Shown piece after piece: positions 7,557-15,833 of a stretch of DNA of 64,000 nt. A program made the position numbers and the translations under genes. Below the pieces are notes generated by a model. The model saw only the letters and a list, made by a program, of their open reading frames with translations, was not told the origin of the DNA and ran no database searches. The stretch is from CBDIDH01 sp965277595 (lineage in GTDB: Bacteria > Planctomycetota > Planctomycetia > Isosphaerales > Isosphaeraceae). How positions within the stretch are numbered: the stretch's first letter is position 1; every line of letters starts with the position of its first letter. The stretch spans positions 3,348,001-3,412,000 of the forward strand of contig CBDIDH010000002.1 of assembly GCA_965277595.1 (NCBI GenBank), in the 5' to 3' direction.

Positions 7557-8678
7557 ATGGCTCTTCAAACTTTCTCGTTCGGCCAGCTCGTCTCGAACAT
7601 CGCCACCGCGATGCAGGCGTCGGCGACCGCGTCCCTGAATTTCACCGCGGGATCGGTCCTGCGGGCCATCGCCGAGGCGACGTCCGCCGTCATCCTCTGG
7701 CTGCAGGCGATCGTCATCCAGCTCCTCACCCTGACCCGCGCCGCGACCAGCGTCGGCCCCGACCTCGACTCGTGGGTCGCCGACTACGGCGTGACCCGCC
7801 TCCCGGCAGCCTCTGCCACGGGGCTGGTGACGTTCTCCCGCTTCACCGCCACCTTGCAGGCGTTGATCCCCCCAGGCGCGACGGTGCAGACGGCGGACGG
7901 CACGCAGCAGTTCTCCGTCACCATCGACACGACCAACGCCGCCTGGAATCCGGCCCTGAACGGGTACGTCATCGCCATCAACACGGCCTCCATCAGCGTC
8001 CCGGTCCAGGCCGTGGTGGCGGGCTCGGCGGGCAACGTCCAGTCCGGCTCGGTCACCGTGCTCTCCACCCCCATCCCGGGCGTCGACACGGTCTCCAACG
8101 GCTCCGCCTTCCTCAACGGCATCGACGCGGAGACGGACGCGGCGCTCCCGGCTCGTTTCGTCCTCTACCTCGCGTCCCTGTCGAAGGGCACGAAGGTCGC
8201 CGTCGGCTACGCCGTTACGAGCACCCAGCAGGGGCTCAGCTACACCATCACCGAGAATCAAGACTACAACGGCACGACGGACATGGGAATGTTCACGGTC
8301 ATCGTGGACGACGGGACCGGCTACCCTTCATCGACACTGCTCACCGAGGTCTCGAACGCCATCGACGCCGTGCGCCCACTGACGAGCCGCTTCGGCGTCT
8401 TCGCACCGACCCCCGAGACTGCGAACGTGACCATGGTGCTGACGACCGCGCCGAGCTACACGCACTCAGCCGTCGTCGCCGCCGTGGCGACGGCCTTGCA
8501 GAATTTCATCAACGGCCTGACGCTCGGCACGCCGCTCCCCTACACGCAGCTGGCCAGCATCGCCTACGACGTGCCAGGCGTGACGAACGCGACCGGCATC
8601 CTGCTCAACAGCGGCGCGAGCGACCTCGCGGCGACGGCGAAGCAGAAGATCCTCTGCGGCACGCTCGCGATTAGCTAG
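7557..8678 (+). CDS. Baseplate J-like protein (gpJ)
   Basis: 373 residues. Helical N-terminal segment, then the gpJ core: a G-P-D-L-D-S-W-V-A-D-Y-G-V-T-R-L motif near residue 62, a beta-rich domain with I-P-P-G-A-T-V-Q-T near 103, A-G-S-A-G-N-V-Q-S-G near 157, and a final domain with V-D-D-G-T-G-Y-P and D-A-V-R-P-L-T. gpJ forms baseplate wedges with gp25-like and gpI proteins. An AAAGG site precedes the ATG. The stop codon directly abuts the next start. Confidence 0.88.
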   Translation: MALQTFSFGQLVSNIATAMQASATASLNFTAGSVLRAIAEATSAVILWLQAIVIQLLTLTRAATSVGPDLDSWVADYGVTRLPAASATGLVTFSRFTATLQALIPPGATVQTADGTQQFSVTIDTTNAAWNPALNGYVIAINTASISVPVQAVVAGSAGNVQSGSVTVLSTPIPGVDTVSNGSAFLNGIDAETDAALPARFVLYLASLSKGTKVAVGYAVTSTQQGLSYTITENQDYNGTTDMGMFTVIVDDGTGYPSSTLLTEVSNAIDAVRPLTSRFGVFAPTPETANVTMVLTTAPSYTHSAVVAAVATALQNFINGLTLGTPLPYTQLASIAYDVPGVTNATGILLNSGASDLAATAKQKILCGTLAIS

Positions 8679-9422
8679 ATGACGGGCGACCAGCAGGACT
8701 TTCTATCCCGCATCAAGACCTTGCTGCCCAACGGCTGGTTCCGCGGGCCGACGCCGATCCTCGACGCGGTACTCGGCGGGATCGCCTCGGCGCTGGCGCG
8801 GGTGTACGGCCTGACGCAATATGCCCGGCTCCAGGCCCGCATCGCCACCGCCACCGACGGCTTCCTCGACCTGGTCTCCTACGACTTCTTCGGCGCGACG
8901 CTCCCTCGGAAGTCGGCGGAGACGGACGCGGCGTTCCGGACCCGCATCCTGGCCGAGCTTTTCCTCGAGCGCGGCACCCGGCGCGGCATGATCGGCGTGC
9001 TCACGCTGCTGACCGGCTACGCGCCGCTGGTGTTCGAGTTCGCCAGGCCGGCGGACACCGGGGGCCTGAATTCCCCGAGCATGGGCCTGAACGCCGCGGG
9101 CTATCTCGGCTCCTACCAGTACCCCTTCCAGGCCGTCGTCATCGCCTACCGGCCGGCGGGGCAGGGCTTCTCGTACATCCCCGGGCTGAATACCCCGCAA
9201 GCGGCGCTCAACGAAAGCCACTCCGCGCTGGTCAACCCGGCCCTGATCGCCACGCCCGTCACCGACGCGGACATCTACGCCGCGATCTCCTCGGTCGCGC
9301 CCGTCGGCACGATCATCTGGGTGAGCATCCGGAATTACCCGCAGCCGGTCACCAATTACACCGACGAGTCGGGCAATGCCGATACCGACGAATTCGGCAA
9401 CGCCTACACCACCGAAAGTTAA
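8679..9422 (+). CDS. Tail protein I family (gpI-like baseplate protein)
   Basis: 247 residues, starting immediately after the gpJ stop. The first half is helical and contains an R-K-S-A-E-T-D-A-A-F-R-T-R-I motif and E-R-G-T-R-R-G-M, as in P2 gpI/gp53-like proteins that attach fibres to the baseplate. The second half is predicted to be mostly beta. The last residues repeat a D-E-S/F-G-N-A pattern. Its place between gpJ and the first fibre gene is the expected one. Confidence 0.75.
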   Translation: MTGDQQDFLSRIKTLLPNGWFRGPTPILDAVLGGIASALARVYGLTQYARLQARIATATDGFLDLVSYDFFGATLPRKSAETDAAFRTRILAELFLERGTRRGMIGVLTLLTGYAPLVFEFARPADTGGLNSPSMGLNAAGYLGSYQYPFQAVVIAYRPAGQGFSYIPGLNTPQAALNESHSALVNPALIATPVTDADIYAAISSVAPVGTIIWVSIRNYPQPVTNYTDESGNADTDEFGNAYTTES

Positions 9423-9438
9423 TCATCAGGAGATCATA

Positions 9439-11028
9439 ATGGATAGAATCATCGTATATCCGTACGAGCAGCCGACCGACACCATGTTCCTCAACACCAA
9501 CAAGAACGCCATGGTCGGCCTCGGCTACCTCATGCAGGCCGTCCTCGGGACGGGCACGCTGGTGGACGGCCTCGGCTGTACGCCGACCAGCCCGGCCTCG
9601 ATGAGCGTGCTCGTCGCCACCGGCTCCATCTACAGCCTCGCGCAGATCGACGCCACGGCCTACGGATCGGTCGCCGCCGACACCACGGACCAGATCGTCA
9701 AGCAGGGCATCGTCCTCGGCAACACGACGTTCAACTGCCCGGCGCCGACGACCACGGGGCAATCCGTCGTCTACCTGGTGGAGGCGATCTATCAGGACGT
9801 CGACACCGGCTCGACCACGCTGAACTATTACGACGCGGCCAACCCTGCGGTCGCGTGGATCGGCCCCAATAACACGGGCGCGGCGCAGAATACCGTCCGG
9901 CAGGGCGCCTGCACGCTGGCGCTCAAAACGGGCGTCGCCGCGACCACCGGCACGCAGGTCACCCCCACGCCCGACGCGGGCTACACGGGCCTCTGGGCGA
10001 TCACCGTCGCCAACGGCCAGACGACCATCACCAGCGGGAATATCGCGCAGCTCTCCGCGGCCCCGTTCATCAGCCCGAAGCTCTCGACGATGATCGCCGC
10101 CGTCCAGTCGGGTTCGGCCAATTACGCCGCGGACACGAGCGGCTCGGCCAACACGATCACCATCGCACTGAGCCCGGCCGTCACCTCGCTCACGACGGGC
10201 ATGAGGGTCTGGGTGAAGGTCGCCAACGCCAACACCACCGCGGCCGCGGCCGTGATGAACACCAATGGCCTGGGGAATGTCGCGGTCCGCGACGGCTACG
10301 GAAACGCCGTACCGGCCGGGACGTTGGCGGCGGGCGGACTCTATGAGTTCGTCTATGACGGCACCTACTGGCAGACGGCGACCTATCTGCCCGGGTTCCG
10401 CTTCGGGAGTTACCTGAATATTTCCGCGAACACCACGCTGAACAACACCCACGCCGGGAAGATCTTGCAGGATACCAAGACCGGCGGCTCGACGATCACC
10501 CTCCCCCTGGCGGGCAGCTACGCCGGCGGGAACGGGTTCTGCGTCGTCGGCAACAATACGATGATCGCCACCCAGGGGTCCGACTACTGCCTGGTGAGCA
10601 CCATCCAGACGAACGATTCCGTGATTTTCGTCTCCAACGGCACCTCCCAATGGATCTCCGTACCGCCACAGAACGGAGCGTCGTTGCAATGGCACCCCAC
10701 CGACGCGAGCGGTGCCGGGCTCTCGCTGACGGTCACCCTGGCCCAATACACCCGGGTCGGGCCGGTCGTCTTCGTGCAGGCTTATATCTTGTATCCGACC
10801 ACCGCGGACACTAACCAGGCCAAGCTCGCGGGGCTTCCCTTCCCCATCCTCACGAACGCTTTCGGCGCCGTGCCGGTTGAGACCAATGCATCGGTCACGG
10901 CCATCGCCTCTTTCCGCGCCGGGACGTCGAACGTTTTCATCTCCACCCAGAACGGCGAGGCGGCCATCACCAACAGCCAGTTGAGCGGGAAATATATCAT
11001 CTTCTCCGCCTACTACTTCATGGCGTAA
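9439..11028 (+). CDS. Tail fibre protein with conserved N-terminal attachment domain
   Basis: 529 residues from the ATG at 9439, which has a CAGGAG site. The N-terminus (Y-P-Y-E-Q-P-T-D-T then F-L-N-T-N-K-N-A-M-V-G-L-G-Y) resembles the baseplate-attachment domain of many phage fibres. The middle is beta-rich with many T, S, G and A residues. Around residues 330-410 there is a unit (T-I-T-L-P-L-A-G then W-I-S-V) related to units in the next fibre genes. A distinct beta domain forms the C-terminus. It probably takes part in receptor binding; the receptor is unknown. Confidence 0.75.
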   Translation: MDRIIVYPYEQPTDTMFLNTNKNAMVGLGYLMQAVLGTGTLVDGLGCTPTSPASMSVLVATGSIYSLAQIDATAYGSVAADTTDQIVKQGIVLGNTTFNCPAPTTTGQSVVYLVEAIYQDVDTGSTTLNYYDAANPAVAWIGPNNTGAAQNTVRQGACTLALKTGVAATTGTQVTPTPDAGYTGLWAITVANGQTTITSGNIAQLSAAPFISPKLSTMIAAVQSGSANYAADTSGSANTITIALSPAVTSLTTGMRVWVKVANANTTAAAAVMNTNGLGNVAVRDGYGNAVPAGTLAAGGLYEFVYDGTYWQTATYLPGFRFGSYLNISANTTLNNTHAGKILQDTKTGGSTITLPLAGSYAGGNGFCVVGNNTMIATQGSDYCLVSTIQTNDSVIFVSNGTSQWISVPPQNGASLQWHPTDASGAGLSLTVTLAQYTRVGPVVFVQAYILYPTTADTNQAKLAGLPFPILTNAFGAVPVETNASVTAIASFRAGTSNVFISTQNGEAAITNSQLSGKYIIFSAYYFMA

Positions 11029-11092
11029 GAAACGCCGCCGGTCCCGCCGCCAAGGGCGATTCTTAACGTATAACGCAAATCATGGTGCCAGC

Positions 11093-11470
11093 ATGCCCCT
11101 CACCGCATCCGTCTGTGGTACGACGAACAACAATCTGAGCGTCAACCTGACCGTGAGCGCCGGCGAGACCGTCGCCACGCAGCTCACGCTCTCCAGCGGC
11201 GGCTCACCCGTCAACCTGACGGGATACACGCTCAAGATGCAAATCGGGTTCGACGAGCCGCTGTTGCTCGACACCGGGAACGGAGGCATCTCGATCGTCA
11301 ACGCCGCGGACGGGATCATCCAGATCAACATGGCATACACGATGACGGACCAATTCGCCCCCGGCACCTATTATTACGACCTCGTCTCGCTGAGCCCGGG
11401 CGACACGACGGTCATGCGCGTCATCGCCGGGGCTTTCGTCGTGCTCGAGACGGTCACGCCCGTCCCATGA
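11093..11470 (+). CDS. Baseplate/fibre-associated beta protein (BppU-like N-terminal type)
   Basis: 125 residues, all-beta in appearance. The motif G-S-P-V-N-L-T-G-Y-T-L-K-M-Q-I-G near residues 38-53 and the later Y-Y-Y-D-L-V-S-L segment resemble the small Ig-like domains that anchor receptor-binding proteins to baseplates (BppU-like). The stop overlaps the next start (ATGA-type, 11467-11470). The assignment is by pattern and context only. Confidence 0.55.
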   Translation: MPLTASVCGTTNNNLSVNLTVSAGETVATQLTLSSGGSPVNLTGYTLKMQIGFDEPLLLDTGNGGISIVNAADGIIQINMAYTMTDQFAPGTYYYDLVSLSPGDTTVMRVIAGAFVVLETVTPVP

Positions 11471-11934
11471 CCGCCGAGATTACCGTCGTCTCGAACCCGG
11501 TCGACGTCGCCGTCACCGACAACGTGATCAACGTCGGGATCGCCCCGACGCAGGTCGAAGTCACCCTCTCGCAAGTCGGCCCCCAGGGTCCCCCTGGCCC
11601 GGCCGGCGGCTACACCTGGTCCGAGATCACGGGGGCGACGCAGGCCCAGGTCGACAACGCCTATGTCACGAACAATGCCTCGCGGGTCGTCGTCACCCTC
11701 CCTCCGGTGGCGGACCAGTTCTCGACGATCCGCATCGTCGGGAAAGGGGCGGGGGGCTGGATGCTCGCCCAGAACGCGGGCCAGACCGTCCACTTCTCGG
11801 GTGAGAGCACGACCACCGGGACGGCCGGGTCGCTCGCGAGTCAGGAAATCTTCGACTCGATCGAAATCGTTTGCATTACCCAAAATACAGATTTTTCGGT
11901 GATGAACTGCATCGGAAACATAACATTAATTTAA
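11467..11934 (+). CDS. Short tail fibre with collagen-like linker and beta domain
   Basis: 155 residues. It has an N-terminal beta strand region, a short collagen-like stretch G-P-Q-G-P-P-G-P-A-G near residues 38-47, and a C-terminal domain (about 50-155). That domain contains T-L-P, G-A-G-G-W-M-L-A-Q-N-A-G-Q-T-V-H-F and a final G-N-I-T, and is clearly homologous to the C-terminal domain of the next gene. Fibres of this type trimerise through such short collagen segments. The last bases of the gene are AT-rich. Confidence 0.62.
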   Translation: MTAEITVVSNPVDVAVTDNVINVGIAPTQVEVTLSQVGPQGPPGPAGGYTWSEITGATQAQVDNAYVTNNASRVVVTLPPVADQFSTIRIVGKGAGGWMLAQNAGQTVHFSGESTTTGTAGSLASQEIFDSIEIVCITQNTDFSVMNCIGNITLI

Positions 11935-11944
11935 GGAGAGCATC

Positions 11945-12589
11945 ATGGCCACCCAAAATGCCATTAATAACCTATTAGCGACCACCTCCCTGAATGGCTA
12001 TATCCAGGCCAGCAACTTCCCGGCACTGACGGGCGCCGTCACGACGGCCGGCGGCTCGCTGGCCACGACCCTCGCCGCGAACGCGGTGGGGACCAGCAAC
12101 ATCGCCACGAGCGCCGTCACCTACGCCAAGATCCAGAACATGTCGGCCAACACCCTGCTCGGGAACCCGACCGGCAGCGGCGCCGCGCCGGAGGAGATCA
12201 CGCTGGGCGCGGGCCTGAGCTTCAGCGGCACGACGCTCGTCGCGTCCGGAGGATACGCGCCTCTGCCGATCACGGTGGTGACCGGGACGACCCAATCCGC
12301 GACCGTCAACAACTCCTACATCGCCAACAACGCAGCGCTCGTCACCGTCACCTTACCCTCGACGGCCGCGATCGGCAGCGTCATCAACGTCGGAGGACTC
12401 GGCGCGGGCGGCTGGCAGTTGGCCCAGAATAGCGGACAGACCATCCATTTCGGGAACGTCGCCACGACCTCGGGAGTCTCGGGCTACATCGCCAGCCAGA
12501 ACCAATATGACAACGTCTCCATCCAGTGCGTGGTCGCCAATACCACCTGGGTTGTGTTCGCGAGCCAGGGCAACATGACGGTTAACTAA
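11945..12589 (+). CDS. Tail fibre protein, paralog of preceding gene
   Basis: 214 residues. The N-terminus M-A-T-Q-N-A-I-N-N resembles that of the next gene. A middle segment (about 30-90: T-L-A-A-N-A-V-G-T-S-N-I-A, then L-L-G-N-P-T-G-S) is a common fibre shaft motif. The C-terminal domain with G-A-G-G-W-Q-L-A-Q-N-S-G-Q-T-I-H-F matches the previous protein almost residue for residue in this core. An AAGGAGAG site precedes the ATG. The pair indicates tandem duplication of a receptor-binding domain. Confidence 0.65.
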   Translation: MATQNAINNLLATTSLNGYIQASNFPALTGAVTTAGGSLATTLAANAVGTSNIATSAVTYAKIQNMSANTLLGNPTGSGAAPEEITLGAGLSFSGTTLVASGGYAPLPITVVTGTTQSATVNNSYIANNAALVTVTLPSTAAIGSVINVGGLGAGGWQLAQNSGQTIHFGNVATTSGVSGYIASQNQYDNVSIQCVVANTTWVVFASQGNMTVN

Positions 12590-13851
12590 TGGCGACGACT
12601 CAGAACTCCATTAACCATCCGGCCACGACCAGCAACGCGGCCAACGCCCTCGTCGAGACGGATTCCAACGGCAATTTCGGCAACCAGGGACTCCCCTCCG
12701 GCCAGGTCGCCACGATTACGCACGCGTCCTCCCCTTACACCGTGGCCTCGGGCGATTACCTCCTGCTGGTCGACACCACCGGCGGGGCGGTGACCATCAA
12801 TCTCCCCAACCCATCGACCCTACGGCGCATCAAGGTCAAGGACATCAAGGGTAATTTCGGCACCAACAATTGCACGATCGCCCAGTATTCATCCGAGAAA
12901 ATCGAAAACGTGGCGGCGAGCCTCGTGCTGCGCGCCAATTACGGGAACTATGAATTCCAGTCCGACGCCACCAATTGGTGGAAGGTGTCCGCGGCGTGCA
13001 ATCTGGCCACCATCTCCTACACGACGCACGGCACCTACACCTGGGCGGCCCCGGCTGGCATCACGCTGGTGAACGTCACGGGCCGCGGCGGTGCCGGGGG
13101 CGGCGCCGGAGGGGGAGCGGGCGGGGGCGGGTCGACCACGTCCGGGGCGGGCGGCGGCGGGGCCGGGGGACCCGGTGGGAGCGCGATGAGCGTGACTTAT
13201 CCCGTCGCCGTGAGCCCCAACACGTCCTATACCGTCACGGTGGGCCAAGGCGGCACAGCGGGGAGCGCAGGCACAGTGACGGCGGCCAGCGCAAGCGGAT
13301 CGACCGGCGGCAACGGCGGTTTCGGCGGGAACGGCGGCAATTCTTCGTTCGGCTCCCTCATCGCATTCGCCGGTGCCGGTGCGGGCGGTCCGGGCAACGG
13401 CGGGACCATTTCGGCGGGCGGCGGCGCCGGGTACACGGGCGTCAGCGTCTTCGCCAACGGCGGGTCACCCGGCGGCGGCGGGGGTCCGAACGCGGCCGGC
13501 TCGGGCGGCAATACCTACTACTCGAATTCCCCCTTCGCCGCTTACAACCCCGCAGGAAGCGGCGGGACCGCGGGAGGCACCAACGGCGGCGGCGGGGGCG
13601 GCGGCCCCGGCTCGGTCAACCCGGGCGACATCACCGTCCAGGCACAAACGAATGGCGGCAACGGGGGCGCCTCGGGTTCCAACGGGAGCGCGGGGACCAC
13701 CGTCAACGCTGCCACGGCGGGAGCAGGAGGCTCCGGCGGCCCGGGCGGCGGCGGCGGGGGCCTGAAGGCGAGCACCGGATCTCAGGGCGGCGCAGGCGCC
13801 GCGGGAGGTGCCGGGTCTGACGGGCAGATTATTTTGGTGTGGCAAGAATAA
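12589..13851 (+). CDS. Glycine-rich tail fibre adhesin
   Basis: 420 residues. The N-terminus (M-A-T-T-Q-N-S-I-N-H) matches that of the preceding fibre. A beta unit with V-T-I-N-L-P-N-P and N-W-W-K-V follows (about 50-140), then a G-T-Y-T-W-A-A-P strand. From about residue 163 to 412 the protein is dominated by glycine-rich repeats (G-G-A-G-G, G-G-N-G-G, G-P-G-G). Such tips form polyglycine-II sandwiches in T-even-like gp38 adhesins, so this is a candidate receptor-binding tip. The start overlaps the previous stop by one base. Confidence 0.7.
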   Translation: MATTQNSINHPATTSNAANALVETDSNGNFGNQGLPSGQVATITHASSPYTVASGDYLLLVDTTGGAVTINLPNPSTLRRIKVKDIKGNFGTNNCTIAQYSSEKIENVAASLVLRANYGNYEFQSDATNWWKVSAACNLATISYTTHGTYTWAAPAGITLVNVTGRGGAGGGAGGGAGGGGSTTSGAGGGGAGGPGGSAMSVTYPVAVSPNTSYTVTVGQGGTAGSAGTVTAASASGSTGGNGGFGGNGGNSSFGSLIAFAGAGAGGPGNGGTISAGGGAGYTGVSVFANGGSPGGGGGPNAAGSGGNTYYSNSPFAAYNPAGSGGTAGGTNGGGGGGGPGSVNPGDITVQAQTNGGNGGASGSNGSAGTTVNAATAGAGGSGGPGGGGGGLKASTGSQGGAGAAGGAGSDGQIILVWQE

Positions 13852-13869
13852 CCCCATTTTTAGCAACTG

Positions 13870-13891
13870 CCGGCCTGATATACGCGGCCGG
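13870..13891 (+). repeat. Hairpin after the fibre genes
   Basis: CCGGCC at 13870-13875 pairs with GGCCGG at 13886-13891 around a 10-base loop. It lies in the 107-base gap between the adhesin and the next gene and has no T tract, so it could slow rather than end transcription. Its role is unclear. Confidence 0.35.
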
Positions 13892-13958
13892 ATGATAGCG
13901 TGAGATACAACTACGCCTCCCGCTGTAAATTATCCATTAGGAACCATGCGGAGGAAAA

Positions 13959-14264
13959 ATGAATGTGGATTTATCGAATATTCTCGAGGCCGCTGGCGGC
14001 GCCCTCACGGCCATCGCGGCACCATTCTGTTATGCCTATAACGCGCTCAGGGCTATGAGCAGCGCCAACGCGGATGACATCGCCAAGAACGCGAAAGACT
14101 TCGCGGACTTCAAGATCGAAGTGGGCAAGAACTACGTACCGCGCGGCGAGATCGATCGCAAGTTCGAGATGGTCCGCGAGGATATCAAGGCCGTGGGCCA
14201 AAATATCAAGGACAGTGCGGCGGAACTGAAGGATTTCATCGATGCCAAGATGGGGGACAAATGA
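13959..14264 (+). CDS. Membrane-anchored coiled-coil protein, holin candidate
   Basis: 101 residues. A hydrophobic N-terminal segment (about residues 8-30, A-A-G-G-A-L-T-A-I-A-A-P-F) is followed by a charged helical region that looks coiled-coil (D-I-K-A-V-G-Q-N-I-K-D-S-A-A-E-L-K). It lies directly before the endolysin and overlaps its start (ATGA, 14261-14264), where a holin or XhlA-like partner is usual. A single membrane span makes a classical holin uncertain. A GGAGG site precedes the ATG. Confidence 0.5.
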   Translation: MNVDLSNILEAAGGALTAIAAPFCYAYNALRAMSSANADDIAKNAKDFADFKIEVGKNYVPRGEIDRKFEMVREDIKAVGQNIKDSAAELKDFIDAKMGDK

Positions 14265-14740
14265 TACCAAAAACCACGAGTTCCGGCGGCATCGCCTTCA
14301 TCGAGGACCGCGAGGGATTCAGCGCCACGCCATATCAGGATTCGGGCGGCGTATGGACCCAGGGATTTGGTTTCACCGGCCCGAGCATCGGCCCCGACTC
14401 GCCGCCCATGACGCGGGAGGACGCCGAATCAGTCCTCAAGGGGAGGCTGGCCCAGGTCGAGCGGGCGATCTATTGGTACGCCCCCAACGTCTCCCTCAAT
14501 CAGAACCAGTTCGATGCCTTGGTTTCGCTCGTTTACAACATCGGCACCGGTGCGTTCAAGAAATCGACCCTCCTGAAATACCTGAACTCCGGCAACGTCA
14601 TGGGGGCCGCCGACCAATTCCTAGTGTGGGACGAGATCCGCGGGGTCGCTTCGCAGGGACTTCTCGACCGCAGGAAGGCCGAACGGTCCCTATTCCTGAC
14701 CCCCGCATTGGTCGCAAATAATCCTCCCGCCGGGGCCTGA
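14261..14740 (+). CDS. Phage endolysin, GH24 muramidase
   Basis: 159 residues, the usual size for T4/lambdoid-type lysozymes. The catalytic triad is visible with T4 spacing: E18 in R-E-G-F, D27 in Y-Q-D-S-G-G, T33 in V-W-T-Q-G-F-G. The N-L-N-Q-N-Q-F-D-A-L-V-S-L-V-Y-N-I-G type segment and the R-R-K-A-E motif near the C-terminus are also standard. It cleaves peptidoglycan in the periplasm. There is no signal peptide or SAR segment, so a holin is needed for export. Confidence 0.93.
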   Translation: MIPKTTSSGGIAFIEDREGFSATPYQDSGGVWTQGFGFTGPSIGPDSPPMTREDAESVLKGRLAQVERAIYWYAPNVSLNQNQFDALVSLVYNIGTGAFKKSTLLKYLNSGNVMGAADQFLVWDEIRGVASQGLLDRRKAERSLFLTPALVANNPPAGA

Positions 14741-14812
14741 ATTCAGTTGTGGCATAAAGAGTCAATACGTGATAGGGTTCGCACACCAACTTCTATCCCA
14801 ATTGGAGGCAAA

Positions 14813-14998
14813 ATGGCCACTCTCGCAGATGAATTAGTTGCCCTCAAGAAAGCAATCGACGCCATCCCGGCGACGGTCAATACCATGATCCAGCAGGCGA
14901 TCGCAGCGATCCCCGCCCAGGATAACACACCCGTATTAAACGCCATCGCCGCCGTCGATGCAAAAATCGGCACCGTTTCCGACACACCATCAGCATAG
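14813..14998 (+). CDS. Small phage protein, unknown (61 aa)
   Basis: 61 residues from an ATG with a good GGAGG site. The sequence is helical and low in complexity (A, I, D and V dominate) with two related segments (A-I-D-A-I-P-A and A-I-A-A-I-P-A). There is no clear membrane span and I do not recognise a family. Its place within the lysis block suggests a structural or lysis-accessory role, which is only inference. Confidence 0.55.
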   Translation: MATLADELVALKKAIDAIPATVNTMIQQAIAAIPAQDNTPVLNAIAAVDAKIGTVSDTPSA

Positions 14999-15008
14999 AG
15001 GTTAAATT

Positions 15009-15431
15009 ATGACAAATGTAGCAATCGCTTGGGTCGAAAAAGAATTGGGCATCCTCAAAACCGATGTCGTGGCCATTTCCCCGGAGATCCTCACCTGGGC
15101 CCAGAATTTCCTGTCGACCATCACCCCCGTCATCAAGCAAGCGGCGGAAGACGCGGTATTGGCCGCCGTGACCGTCCCGGGGACAGGCACCGTGAAAGCG
15201 GCCGCGGCCCTCGCCACGGCGACAGCGGATCTTGCCGGCAAGGGCATCCCCATCGTGGAGAACGACCTGAAAGCGGCCATCCAGATCGCTTATAACGCAC
15301 TCCCGACCGCCGTCACCGGCAACACCGCAGCTCAGGCCGTGGTCAACGCGGCCGATACGGAAGTCGATAAACTGGGCACCTCCGCCGCCGCCGACCTGGC
15401 CCCGGCAACTGAATCGGCACCGGCTGCCTAA
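15009..15431 (+). CDS. Helical phage protein, unknown (140 aa)
   Basis: 140 residues, alanine-rich and probably all helix, with moderately hydrophobic stretches near 48-58 and 63-75 that are too weak for confident membrane spans. A GAGG site precedes the ATG and the stop overlaps the Rz start (TAATG). Position between the endolysin and spanins makes a holin or antiholin role possible, but no sequence evidence decides this. Confidence 0.55.
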   Translation: MTNVAIAWVEKELGILKTDVVAISPEILTWAQNFLSTITPVIKQAAEDAVLAAVTVPGTGTVKAAAALATATADLAGKGIPIVENDLKAAIQIAYNALPTAVTGNTAAQAVVNAADTEVDKLGTSAAADLAPATESAPAA

Positions 15432-15634
15432 TGCTCGAGAGCCTACTTCTTTGGCTGGGGGAATCCATCGTCGGCGACTGCTGGCGATGGTTCTTCCCCA
15501 AGAAGGACGCCTATCAGGAGGTATTGGAAAATGACCTTAAAGCCAAGGAACAGGAAGCTGCGGCTCTGGCCGCTCCTGCTCGGGATAAGTCTGCAATCGT
15601 GCTCAGTCTTCGGGAGCACGAGCAAAACCAGTAA
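15431..15634 (+). CDS. Candidate i-spanin (Rz-like)
   Basis: 67 residues: a hydrophobic or amphipathic N-terminus (L-E-S-L-L-L-W-L-G-E-S-I-V) followed by a charged helix rich in E, K, A and Q. It is shorter than typical Rz. The case for a spanin comes from the arrangement: a lipoprotein gene begins inside it in the +1 frame and runs past its end, as for Rz/Rz1. The inner-membrane partner would reach across the periplasm to Rz1 and fuse the membranes at lysis. Confidence 0.58.
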   Translation: MLESLLLWLGESIVGDCWRWFFPKKDAYQEVLENDLKAKEQEAAALAAPARDKSAIVLSLREHEQNQ

Positions 15635-15752
15635 AGCTTGCCCGGAGCGTTTGCCGCCTCCCGCGTGCGTCGTGGATTGGTACGCGAAAACCCCGACGAA
15701 TCTTTGTATCGATGACTGGTTCGACAAGATCGACCGGGAAAACGGGAAATGA
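15531..15752 (+). CDS. Candidate o-spanin lipoprotein (Rz1-like), overlapping Rz
   Basis: 73 residues. The start M-T-L-K-P-R-N-R-K-L-R gives a basic n-region, then a hydrophobic core ends in a lipobox L-Q-S-C (Cys24), so the mature outer-membrane lipoprotein has about 50 residues. It contains a proline cluster (L-P-P-P-A-C) and further cysteines, as in Rz1-type spanins. The first 104 bases overlap the Rz-like gene in another frame. An alternative is a simple phage lipoprotein, but the nesting argues for a spanin. Confidence 0.68.
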   Translation: MTLKPRNRKLRLWPLLLGISLQSCSVFGSTSKTSKACPERLPPPACVVDWYAKTPTNLCIDDWFDKIDRENGK

Positions 15753-15778
15753 TCCATCCAGTTCTAATCACCTAGAAG

Positions 15779-15803
15779 CCCCGCCCCTGAGCGGGGTTTT
15801 TTT
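15779..15803 (+). terminator. Rho-independent terminator after the lysis cassette
   Basis: CCCCGC (15779-15784) pairs with GCGGGG (15791-15796) around a six-base loop, followed by seven Ts. It ends the late transcript 27 bases after the Rz1 stop. Confidence 0.9.
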
Positions 15804-15833
15804 GTCACTCAATCTCGGGAAGGGCAAGCCAGT

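Noticed and set aside
9349..10746. Long minus-strand open frame of about 465 codons opposite the tail fibre gene
   Set aside because: Arginine- and glycine-heavy composition typical of antisense frames in high-GC coding DNA, with no ribosome site; the plus-strand fibre gene has a clear start and context.
13080..13820. CRISPR or satellite DNA in the glycine-rich stretch
   Set aside because: The repetition is codon-level GGC/GGN in one long frame without fixed unit length; it codes for the adhesin tip.
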